A stretch of DNA of 64,000 bases from Litsea cubeba (Eukaryota > Streptophyta > Magnoliopsida > Laurales > Lauraceae), in the NCBI GenBank assembly GCA_012931725.1, contig CM022944.1, forward strand, positions 77,870,940 to 77,934,939. Reading direction: 5' to 3'. Under the pieces are notes generated by a model. It made no database searches. It had not been told where the DNA came from and was given only the letters and a program-made list of their open reading frames with translations. The position numbers and the translations under genes are program-made. Positions 44,806 to 54,329 of the stretch are shown here, one piece after another (the stretch's first letter is position 1; each line of letters starts with the position of its first letter).

Positions 44806-47419
44806 TTACACTCCGGCTTCACAAACACAAACTGCGAATGAATCCTTTGAAATGCTTCTTCGGCGTCTCATCGGGTAAGTTCCTCAGATTCTTAGTTCGG
44901 AAAGCTGGAATAGAGCTTGACCCCATAAAAGTCAAAGCCATTCTAGAAATGCCCTCTCCAAGAACCTTGAGAGAACTCAAAGGGCTTCAAGGGAGATTAG
45001 CCTACATCAGACGGTTCATCTCCAATCTTTCGGGGAAATGCCGTCCATTCTCCCGGTTGATGAAAAAAGGTGTAAACTTTGTCTGGATGCTGACTGTGAA
45101 GCTGCTTTCCAAGACATCAAGTCATACCTGACAAAACCTCCAGTGTTAGCTGCTCCTACCACTGGAAAACCATTCATCTTGTACACAAGAGCCCTTGATC
45201 ACTCTTTGGGAGCTCTGCTTGCGCAAGAAAATGATCAAAGAAAAGAAGCTGCTCTATATTACCTCAGCCGCATGCTATTAGGTGCAGAGCATCGCTACTC
45301 CCCAGTCGAAAAAGAATGTCTTGCAGTGATGTTCGCCGTACAAAAGCTGCGTCACTACTTGCTTTCCAACACAGTATACCTGGTCTCGAAGGTCAACCTC
45401 TTGAAGGTCCTTATCACAAAGGCAGGTTCTCTCAATGCTCGACTGGCAAAATGGTCCATCCTTCTGTCACAATTTGATATTAGGTATGTACCACAAAAAG
45501 CAATCAAAGGGCAAGCTCTAGCGGACTTCCTCGCAGAGCATCCATTGCCTAAAGATTCTCCACTTAGAGATGATCTCCCAGACGAACCGGTCTACAATGT
45601 GGAGACTTTCTCACAAAGTGCCTCTTGGGACATGTACTTTCACGGTGCAACCAGGACGAATGAAAAAAGACAGCTGATCTCGGGAGTTGGCATCCTCTTT
45701 GTTAGCCCCGACAAATACATGATTCCACATGCTTTCTCGCTACTGGAACCATGCACAAACAATGCAGCTGAATATCAAGCTCTGATCTTAGGATTGGAAC
45801 TCGCCATCGAATCCGGTATCACCATGCTGGAAGTCTTTGGAGAGTCTCAACTGATCGTCAACCAGATGAATCAGAAATTTGAAGTCAAAAAGCCAGATTT
45901 GCTGCCTTACTACAACAAGGCACAATCACTTCTGCAAAAGTTTGACATCTGTCACATCACCCACATTCGTAGAGGTGAAAACATACGTGCAGATGCCCTA
46001 GCTGGACTTGCCGCATCCATGGCAATCCAGGAAGGGGAAAACATGCAAATCACAGTGTGCGAAAGAAGAATCCTTCCTCCTCTTAACACACACCAAGCAG
46101 TTGCTGAATGCCACCAAGTGGTCGGAAGTCGGATTTCAATCCTTCAAACTTCAATCGGCGACTGGAGGGATCCATTCATTGATTACATTATGTTCGGAAT
46201 CCTACCTGAAGATCCAAAAGAACGGGTAAGCATCCAAAGGCGAACCCCAAGCTTTCATTTGGATATTCCTTCAAAAATCCTTTACAGGAAATCCTTCAAC
46301 GGAGTACTTCTACGCTGCTTGTCACAACAAGAGGCTGAAGAAACACTCAAAGAAGTTCATGCTGGTCTTTGCGGAGCTCATCAGGCTGGACCCAAGCTCT
46401 ATGATCAGATAAAAAGGTTAGGATATTACTGGCCTACCATGGTAGCTGACGCAATGCAATTTGCTAAGCGCTGCCAACAATGCCAAATTCATGGAGATTA
46501 CATTCACATGCCTCCAGAATGGTTGCATCCTACAGCGATCTCATGGCCTTTCGAAGCCTGGGGTATGGACATCATAGGTCCTATTTCTCCCCCTTCGAGC
46601 AAAGGTCATCGCTTCATCTTCGCCGCTACGGATTATTTCTCCAAGTGGTCAGAGGCATTTGCGTTCAACGAAATGAAGACCTCATCGGTCCTTCAGTTCC
46701 TGCGCACCAACATCATTTGTCATTTTGGTATACCCAAAAGATTCATCCATGATAACGGACCACAATTCCGGGATCATCGATTCTACAGGTTCTGCGACAA
46801 ATACAAAATCCAAAGCTGTCCTTTGACTCCATACAATCCGGCAGCAAACGGGTTGGCAGAAGCTTTCAACAAGACACTCTGCAAAATCCTCAAAAAAATG
46901 GTCTCTAGTCATAAAAGAGACTGGAGCGACAAAATGTCTGAAGCTTTGTGGGCCTATCGAACCACCGTTCGAGGACCAACCCATAGCACACCATTCTCCT
47001 TGGTCTATGGATGCGAAGCCGTCGTACCCTTGGAAGTACAAATTCCTTCCTTGAGGGTATCCTTGCAAAATGACATGACTCAAGAAAGCAATGTCAAATT
47101 GCGACTCCATGAGCTGGACAATCTCGATGAGAGACGGCTCGAAGCTCAACAAAGCATTGAACTTTACCAAGCACGCATGGCAGGATCTTTCGATAAAAAG
47201 GTCAGGCAACGCGCCTACAAAAAGAGTGACTTGGTTCTTGCGGTAAAAAGACCAATGGTCTTCGCTCACAAGTCCAAAGGCAAATTTGAGCCAAAATGGG
47301 AGGGACCCTACGTCATCGACAAGGTTTTCTCCAACGGCGCATACGCACTCCTAAACATGGAAGGTGACAGATGTATGCTGCCCATCAACGGCAAGTTCTT
47401 AAAGCGGTACTACCCTTGA
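44806..47419 (+). pseudogene. pol: Truncated pol: RT end, dual RNase H, integrase (element H)
   Basis: Begins within RT, after the missing YxDD active site, at LRMNPLKCFFGVSSGKFL. A one-base loss near 45081 shifts the frame; from there 780 residues are open. RNase H 1: ILYTRALDHSLGALLAQ, EKECLAVMFAV, ADFLAEHP. The archaeal-type RNase H follows (WDMYFHGATR near 45640; NNAAEYQALILGLELAIESG; VFGESQLIVNQ). Two expected Asp residues there are His (45641-45643) and Glu (45842-45844). Integrase: H..H..CQQC zinc motif, catalytic residues at GMDIIGP (46568), HDNGPQF (46751) and LAEAFNK (46859), then a GPYVIDKV-type C-terminus. No chromodomain. Integrase looks intact; RT and protease are gone. Confidence 0.92.
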
Positions 47420-47780
47420 AGACTTACCCAACTGGGTAAGAGCAATGCCTGTATGGCCAAAACCGGTTTCCAGGTACACGCTCGCTAAACCCACCCTTTT
47501 TTAGAATTTTCATATCAAATGTTGAAATTTCTAGAAATTTAAAACAATGCTTACTTTCATCGTTTCATTGTCAAAAAAAAAATCCAAGTTTAGGAACCAT
47601 TCCCTAACTTGACCAAAATTTTCAGCCCTTGAACTCAAAATTCATGGTTTGAAACAAAATCCGGATTCAGGGATTTCCACCCTAGTCCACCCTGCCTTTT
47701 ACCACCAAAATGGTTTTAGGTCAAAACTTATGGCCCTCGTGTCTTTAAACAAAAAGAAATGGTTTTTTTTTAAAAAAAAA
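47420..47780 (+). other. Start of 3' untranslated region of H
   Basis: AT-rich noncoding sequence after the pol stop; no repeats or open frames of note. Confidence 0.6.
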
Positions 47781-48180
47781 AAACCGCGAGGAAGCGACGC
47801 TTAGTCGATACTCGCACAAATCGGAAGCATATGAACCATGTTCGACACTTCCAAAATCGCAGGAAAGCGACATTTCGTCGATACTTGCAAAATCCAAAAC
47901 CATGGAGATGCAACATTTCAGTTGATATCCATAACCCAAAGGTTCGAGAAAACCACAAATTTCAAAAATCATGGGGAAACGACATCAAGTCAGTACCCGC
48001 AAAACCAAAATTTTTTAAAAGCAAGGATGCGACATTCCATCGATACTTGCACCCAAATCCGCGAGGATGCGACGTTCCATCGATACTCGCAACCGAATGA
48101 GCAAGGATGCGACATTCCATCGATACTTGCAAGAACATTCAGCAGGGAAGCGACTTTTAGTCGATACTTGCATTTTTGAA
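47781..48180 (+). repeat. Tandem array 1 in H 3' UTR
   Basis: About eight diverged copies of a 31-bp core, GCAAGGATGCGACATTCCAT then CGATACTTGCA, spaced 40-70 bp; the last four are most regular (~40 bp). Each core is framed by GCAAG and its complement CTTGC and contains ATCGAT, so it could fold into a hairpin. Confidence 0.85.
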
Positions 48181-48186
48181 AACCAA

Positions 48187-48530
48187 ACCGGCTATAAATG
48201 CCATCAAAACAGGCTATAAATGCCACAAACCGGCTATCAATGCCACCAAAACAAAACCGACTATCAATGCCACAAACAAAAACTTGGATTTCAAAAAACC
48301 GGCTATCAATGCCACCAAAACAAAATAGGCTATCAATGCCACCAAAAACAGGCTATCAATGCCACCAAAAACCGGCTATAGATGCCACAAAACAAACCGG
48401 CTATCAATGCCACCAAAACTGGCTATAGATGCCACAAAAAAAAAACTAGGCTATCAATGCCACAAGAAAAGCTGGCTCTCATGCCAAAATTGGCTTCCAT
48501 GCCACAAACAAAAACCTGGCTTCCTTGCCA
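48187..48530 (+). repeat. Tandem array 2 in H 3' UTR: GGCTATMAATGCCA
   Basis: About a dozen 20-30 bp units with CGGCTATCAATGCCACCAAA as consensus; some units read GGCTATAAATGCCA, the same word (same orientation) as the arrays in the Tat LTRs. Later units decay to GGCTCTCATGCCA and GGCTTCCATGCCA. Confidence 0.88.
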
Positions 48531-48580
48531 AAACAATCATTTGACAAAAGATTTTCACAAAATGACAACCTTTTGATCAA

Positions 48581-48793
48581 ATCCCATTTAACAATTACTT
48601 TTATCACAAAAAGATTCAAGTGAGCGTAGGGATAACAAAAAAAAAAGAAGGCATCCCATTTAGCAATTACTTTTATCAAAAAAAGATACAAGTGAGCGTA
48701 GGGATAACAAAAAAAAGAAGGCATCCCATTTAGTAATTACTTTTATCACAAAAAGATTCAAGTGAGCGTAGGGATAACAAAAAAAAAAAAAGA
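48581..48793 (+). repeat. Tandem array 3 in H 3' UTR, ~71-bp unit
   Basis: Three units (starts near 48581, 48653 and 48723) with ATCCCATTTA, AAGTGAGCGTAGGGATAACA and an A-rich tail; small length differences are in the A runs. Confidence 0.9.
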
Positions 48794-48920
48794 AAGTGTT
48801 CACAAGCACTACAAAAAAAAGAGTACCAAAAAAATACATGTGGTACCAAAAAAAAGAAAGTGTTCACAAGCACTACAAAAAAGTAAGTACCAAAAAAAAT
48901 ACAAGTGGTACCAAAAAAGA
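48792..48920 (+). repeat. Tandem array 4 in H 3' UTR, 64-bp unit
   Basis: Two units starting GAAAGTGTTCACAAGCACTA (48792 and 48856), each with two GTACCAAAAAA segments. Confidence 0.88.
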
Positions 48921-48965
48921 GAGAAGGATGGTTTCTGTAAAAAAAAATAATAATAATACAGGAGC

Positions 48966-50289
48966 TCAATCAAAAATGGTCTCCAGCCAAGAGTTCAGCT
49001 CCTCAAGCAAACTTTTGGCCTCAGTCGTCAAGGATTCCAGAGCACGATTCTTCAAGAACTTGCCATGAGATGCTGGGGTGGGTTGAAACCCTTCTTTCGC
49101 ACCAGGAAGATTATCCCGAGCAGTTTGCCATCGTTCGCTATCTTGAGATTTCCTTTCAAGAACTCGATTGGCATCTGCAACCCGGCGAATCAGAGCACTC
49201 TCCCTGTCACGAGCCTCTGTTATTGTAGTCCACTTGGCAGCGGCTTTTGCCTGCAGATGCTCAAGACGTTTCCTGGCCTCATCAACCTCCCTATCAAGGA
49301 TGTTAAGGTCATGTGTCAGCCCGATGATGGTTAGCTCTTCTAAGTTCTTCTCTCGGACTGCCTGCTTCCCGCTTTCTTTAGCCTCATCCAGGTTAGACTG
49401 AGCCTTATCCGCAGGGTCCAGCAACATCTCCTTGAAGAACTGGTCATCAGGAAAACCCATGGTCTCAAACCACCTGTCACCCAGCTCAATGATCCTATCA
49501 ACGATTGCCCTGGCATCTGTGACATCCAGACCGGCCTCTTCAGCATCACCGAGAATCTCACGCACATGCTGGATCATGCTAAATCCGGCTTCTAAGTGCC
49601 CAGAAAAGAGAGTCTCAATCCAAGAGCTTAGAACTCGCACCACCACCTTCTTCGCAAAAAGAAGAGATGGCCCAGCTGAAGATTCGCCCAACTCCGTTGG
49701 TCGGCCGCTCATGTCATCATCTGCTGGAAGAGTAACAAAAGAACTCTTTCCAGTTGAAGCTGGTCCTGCTCGGGAAGGAATCTCAGCACGAGGTATCTCT
49801 TCAACATTGTCAGAACTGGTCCCAAGAGTCTCTACCTCTGGATTAACCTCTGGCATCCCTTGCTCTGGTTCTGAAGGAAATGACGGACCCTCCTCTGTCA
49901 CTTCAAAACCTGCCAAAGAAACACCAAAAGGTATGAACATGATCCTGTTTGAAAATCATTATCAGGGTTATTACTGCAAAATACCTTCTTCGACGACTGG
50001 CGAAAGACTCTCTTCCTCCATGAACTCATCGGAAGCATCATCAACATTTGCGTCCATCGATGGTTCAAAGTCATCGGAATCCTGTGGCAAGTCAGCTGGC
50101 AAGAAATGTGTTAGCAAACCAAGTCACAGACAAAAAAAAGAAAGCAAAAAAAAAACATGTGAAAAAAAAGAGGAAGCAAACACGTGGAAAAGAAAAAAAA
50201 AGAAGAAAAGAAAAGAAAGAAACAAAAAAAAAGAACCTTTTTTTTCTACAATGGGGTTTTCTTGAAAAAGGGAACTTACTTGAAGCCAT
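48966..50289 (-). CDS. Spliced extra gene antisense to element H (predicted, three exons)
   Basis: A minus-strand gene between pol and the 3' LTR. Proposed exon 1 is 50289-50280 (ATGGCTTCAA, donor GTAAGT), exon 2 50095-49985 (acceptor TTGCCAG, donor GTATTT), exon 3 49909-48966 (acceptor TTTGGCAG). Introns of 184 and 75 bp begin GT and end AG and keep one frame across both joins. This yields ~354 residues: an acidic N-terminus (DSDDFEPSMD; EFMEEESLSP), a Ser/Thr/Pro-rich linker, then an alpha-helical, coiled-coil-like C-terminal half (about 49650-49030) rich in Glu, Arg and Ala. The unspliced open frame would start at 49940 inside intron 2. Extra antisense genes are known in Tat-lineage elements; I recognise no domain and assign no function. 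Confidence 0.65.
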
Positions 50290-50410
50290 TGATGGAGAAG
50301 AAGAAGAAAAGTCTTGAAGATCTTGAAGAAGAAGAACTCTTGGTCTTGAAGCCCTCTTGGGATTGTTGCAAAAGAAAGTAATAAGAGCAAGAGATCCAAC
50401 CTCCTCCTTG

Positions 50411-50418
50411 CTTTTATA
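50411..50418 (-). promoter_or_regulatory. TATA box for the antisense gene of H
   Basis: TATAAAAG on the minus strand, ~120 bp upstream of the proposed ATG, followed by GCAAGGAGGAGG. A transcript start near 50385 would give a leader of ~95 bases. Confidence 0.55.
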
Positions 50419-50473
50419 GAAGAGAGCAAACCAAAGAAGGAAAGAAGAAAGAGGTAAGTGCTACTAATTAGTA

Positions 50474-50700
50474 ACCTTACCAAAAGAAAGAGATTAGAAA
50501 GATTCTTTCCCAAAAGAAAGATATCTTGAGGGATTCTCTCCCAAAAAGAAATCAATGAGAGATTTTCTCCCAATAGATAGGATCAATGAAGGATTCTTTC
50601 CCAAAAGAAAGATATCTTGAGATATCCTATCCCAAAATAAAGGGAATATGAGAGATTCTCTCCAAGTAAAGATATTCTTAGATATTCTCTATCCAAATGA
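50474..50700 (-). repeat. Degenerate ~35-40 bp array upstream of the antisense TATA
   Basis: About six units built on AAAAGAAAGATATCTTGAGG and GATTCTCTCCC (plus strand). They start ~55 bp upstream of the antisense TATA box, where promoter-proximal elements of that gene would lie. Confidence 0.75.
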
Positions 50701-51012
50701 GATATTTTGGATATTCTTTACAAAAATGACACCATATGAGATCTAAGCCATTTCAAAAGCTTAAGGTCCCAAGGGTTAACCAATATGAGCCAGGTTTGAC
50801 CACCTAGGCACTTAAAAAAAAAATTTGGGCTTTTAATCAAAGAGAAATCCCTCTTACCAAGAGCATACAAAAATGGTTCCATGCCTCTTTTGAGTTGATT
50901 GGACCATACAAAGAAAATTCCAAGCCCCATGAGCTTCCAAAAATCAAACCATCCAGCCTCATCTACCAAATTGAGCCAAAATCTTGAAATTGACATTCCA
51001 CAAAAATCAAAC

Positions 51013-51235
51013 CAAATCCTGGTCCCCTAACTTGCCACATACAGCTTGTTGGGTCACAAGACCAAAACCAAAACCTGATCCCCTAGCTTGCCACATACAG
51101 CCTGTTAGGTCACAAGATCAAAACCAAAATTGATCCCCCAACATTCCACATACAGCTTGTTGGGTCACACGATCAAAACCAAACCTGACCCCCTAACCTG
51201 CCACATACAGCCTGTTAGGTCACAAGGTCAAAATC
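51013..51235. repeat. Tandem array of four ~55-bp units near H 3' LTR
   Basis: Units share CTTGCCACATACAGCTTGTT and GGTCACAAGA; spacing is 55-56 bp. It lies 225 bp inside the 3' LTR and ~600 bp upstream of the antisense TATA box. Confidence 0.88.
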
Positions 51236-51446
51236 CAAATCCACATCCTTGATGTCATCTTCAAAACTTTGCCTCGAGATGGTACGTGATCCCTTTCACT
51301 ACCATAAAATTCCCCTGGAAGCTCAAAAGGCTACAAATACCAAAAAGAAAGACTGCTCAAAGACTCTTGGTCAAGTCACAGGCTCTCCTTCAAAAATCTC
51401 TTCGAGGCACATCGACTACAAAAGTTAAGCAACTCGTCGCTGTACC

Positions 51447-51459
51447 TCGAGGGGGCATT
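51447..51459 (+). other. Polypurine tract region of element H
   Basis: CTCGAGGGGGCATT immediately precedes the 3' LTR; the purine run is GAGGGGG. Shorter than in the Tekay elements. Confidence 0.6.
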
Positions 51460-52480
51460 TGTTGACACCAAAAATGTCACTTTGCCTCTTCAAGATCCAA
51501 AGGGCTACATGAAGTCGCAACCTGCCATAAATAGGCAATGCTACTTCCAAAAATCAAATCTTGTCAGAATCAAACAAAAACTGTAAGATCCTTCAAGACA
51601 GCCAAAAGAGGAGTACACAAGAAGTTTCGGGCCATTTCAAAATCATTTGGCCTAACTTCGCTTCTCCGACAGCCGAAAAGGAGCTCTCGGTGGCAAAAGC
51701 ATCGGAGACACCAAATCTTCGATCAGAGCCGATGGATGGTCTCAAAATACTTCCAAAAGGCTCCACGTCAAGTTCCGAGTCAAAGTGACAACGTTTGACC
51801 CTACATCAACCCTCGAACAGCTAAATCAAGCCTCTCGGCGGCGAGAACCACCGAGGCCATTACTCATCAGATAGAGCACATGGATGGCTTCAAAATGCTT
51901 ATAAAGGGCTACACGTCAAATTTCAGGTCATTTCGACAACATTTGACCATAGTTTGACGCTCGGAAGCCAAATCAGGCCTCTCGGCGGCAAAGCTCTCTG
52001 GAACCATGGTTTCCAAGACAGAGCCTATGGATCATCTTTAAATGACTCCAATAGGTTCCCTGTCAAATTTCAAGTCAATCGGACATCGGTTGACCGCACA
52101 TCAAACCGCGACATCTTCATCGCGACAAAAGCAAGTCTACTGGTGATAGGACCCCAAACGGCTTCAAAACTCAAACAAAAGCCTATGGTTGGTCTTATTT
52201 ATTGCTCGGGAGGCTTCACACCAAATTTCAGGTCATTCCGACATCGTTTGACCCAGTTTCAGCTTCTGACGGAAAATCGGCAGCTCTGCGCTACAAAGTC
52301 TTCGGCTTTCTCAGGAAATTGGAAACTTTGCAAATTAAAAAGCAAGGATTCTCATCAGGTTTCCTACAGGGAAATCAGGCCAATAAATGGTCAAAAATGT
52401 CAAGGAAAAATACAGAAGAAAAAAGAATCGAAAAACAGCAAAAACAGACATAAAACGGGACAAAAAGGTGGAAAACCCCC

Positions 52481-52502
52481 CCAGGGTCGCCGGCGACCCT
52501 GG
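52481..52502 (+). promoter_or_regulatory. 22-bp perfect GC palindrome in H 3' LTR
   Basis: Arms CCAGGGTCGCC and GGCGACCCTGG without a loop. It corresponds to the GCCGGC palindrome of LTR A; the second hairpin is absent. Confidence 0.85.
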
Positions 52503-53177
52503 AGCCCGGGGTCGCCGGGAAGGCCCCGGAAACCCCGGTTTTCGCCGTTTTTTCATGATTCGAAGCGTCCAGCCTCTGGTACTTTCCAAAATTCATGCTT
52601 TTGAGACACCAAATCCTCTGACATCCGTCCAAAACACGAGTCAATCATCAAGAGTATCGAAAACAATATTGATCGCCACCCGGTCAACCAAAAAAAGTGT
52701 GCTTTCTACCCGACCGATCGAGAAATTGACAGGACAGATGGCACCGACCTGCTGTTGGCAACAAACACCTGAAATTATATGGTCATCTGATGTCGATCTA
52801 CATGAAGATCCATCGATGATCATCACCAGAAGAATCCCAAAAGACGCGGCACGGCCCGCGACTCTTCAGATGCTCGGCGACCACTTAATGCGATTAATTG
52901 ACAAGCTTTATTACAGTCATTAATCCATTTCTTTGGACGGACCAATCAGAAGCAAGTATTCGGGAGTTACAAGTCAAGAGATTCATGGCATTTAACCCAT
53001 GATACTCCTCCCATCATGGCGATTAAAGGCGATTAAATGCCCTCAATCTCCTCCGGCCAATCAGAAGCCAAGAAAAAGGAGTTACAAAATAAAGAATTCA
53101 ATTTTGTAACTCCTCCCTTTATGTAGCTTTATGACAATCAAGGCTCATAAACCCTCCTAAATGGCCACCTAAAAGCC

Positions 53178-53186
53178 TATAAATAG
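53178..53186 (+). promoter_or_regulatory. TATA box of H 3' LTR
   Basis: TATAAATAG. In this copy it would drive outward transcription into the G LTR and the region beyond 54330. Confidence 0.7.
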
Positions 53187-53703
53187 GAGAGCTCTCCAAG
53201 AAGAAAGGATCATCACAAACACACAGATAGACAACAGCAGACAGAAATCAAGAAACAAGCACAGAAATCCAGAGAAGGAAAAAGAGAGAAAACTCTGCGG
53301 AAGTTCTACACCGACCACCGCAACAAGGTGACAAAAGTCCCTTGGGGGGGGGGGGTACCCCCCCCCCCCAAGGTCCTTGCCTTCTCCTTCTGCCTCCAAT
53401 GGCTTAGACGTGGCTTTTCAGCCCGTCTACTCGGCTTTTTATTGGACATAGGACCTTCTTTTGGTCTTTGTTCTCTAAAAACCTGAGGTTATAGCCAAGC
53501 CAAGCGAATCAATAGCATCCTCTGTTCTCATCTGCATGGATGATGGCGAAGCCCACATATGGCTTGCGACCGTCAATCTAAACGGGTCCCCCACAATCTC
53601 CTGAGAAGTTAGATCCTCATTTTCTTGCTTTTCATTGTAGTTTGTATTTTTTCAAAAGAGACAAAAATCACAACTCTTGTCTTTCATTATTGATAAGGAT
53701 TGT

Positions 53704-53805
53704 AAATCGGCTATAAACGCCAAAATCGGCTATAAACGCCAAAAATCGGCTATAAACGCCAAAAATCGGCTATAAACGCCAAAATCGGCTATAAATGCCA
53801 AAAAA
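53704..53805 (+). repeat. GGCTATAAAYGCC array in H 3' LTR
   Basis: Five 18-19 bp units, four with ACGCC and the last with ATGCC. Confidence 0.9.
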
Positions 53806-54075
53806 TCGCCTTTCACGGCAAACCAAGAAAATGTCTCTTTTCTTAAATATATGTGCAATGGAAAACTTGAAAGAAGTTGATTTCCTTTTTACTTGCGAAG
53901 GTTGATCTCCGGATCACCACTTGCAATTCCAAGTAAAATAGAAAATCTGGCACAGCCACAAAAAAAAAAAGAAATGTTGATGCACGCCCTTGCCCCCCGG
54001 TTACGAAAGGGTCGGACCCGACGGACTCCCACGTCCGCCGACCTCGGTAGAACCGAGCAGGAGCGCGATCCATCA

Positions 54076-54080
54076 ATTAT
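54076..54080 (+). other. Target-site duplication of element H, right copy
   Basis: ATTAT, matching 36772-36776. Confidence 0.92.
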
Positions 54081-54329
54081 GTTTCTCATTTTGATACTAA
54101 TCTTGAATGCCATTTTATATATGTATGTTTGAAATTATTTGTTTCCAACAATGGTTCCGCGAAATTTATTCATTGAATGTGATTGCTATGTATTGATGGA
54201 TCGACTTTGAGGATCCTTACCACGGAAACCTGTGGGAAACCAGCATGTGCGGGCGGAATTTTCTGGCTCGCCGCGCCACGGCCCCGGTTAAGGACTTATT
54301 TATTGGGTTCTCGGTCTAGGGGCGTGACA
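54081..54329 (+). repeat. 3' LTR of element G, second part
   Basis: Continues the G LTR from GTTTCTCATTTTGATACTA (compare F at 33215) to its end TAGGGGCGTGACA. The likely 5-bp target copy of G is 54330-54334. Confidence 0.9.

Larger units (their letters stand above)
36777..54075 (+). mobile_element. Tat-lineage Ty3/gypsy retrotransposon H, complete ends
   Basis: 17.3-kb element with two LTRs and a perfect 5-bp target duplication. Order: 5' LTR, PBS, repeat-rich leader, gag, acidic gag extension, a pol lacking protease and the N-terminal part of RT, RNase H, second RNase H-like domain, integrase, long 3' region with tandem arrays and an opposite-strand gene, PPT, 3' LTR. The second, archaeal-type RNase H between RNase H and integrase is diagnostic for the Tat lineage. 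The first ~155 bp of the two LTRs differ at four positions, all transitions. Confidence 0.93.
51460..54075 (+). repeat. 3' LTR of Tat element H (2616 bp)
   Basis: Colinear with the 5' LTR. Differences are mostly transitions, plus two length changes: the GC hairpin region and the five-unit GGCTATAAAYGCC array (versus three). TATA at 53178. Confidence 0.93.

Noticed and set aside
46682..47269. Minus-strand open frame of 195 residues in H
   Set aside because: Exact complement of the integrase core, which has clear catalytic motifs.
49096..49940. Antisense gene read as a simple ORF starting at 49940
   Set aside because: The first residues (MFIPFGVSLAG) lie within a GT-AG intron candidate; an upstream acidic exon joins in frame at 49909 and a TATA box plus ATG lie further upstream.
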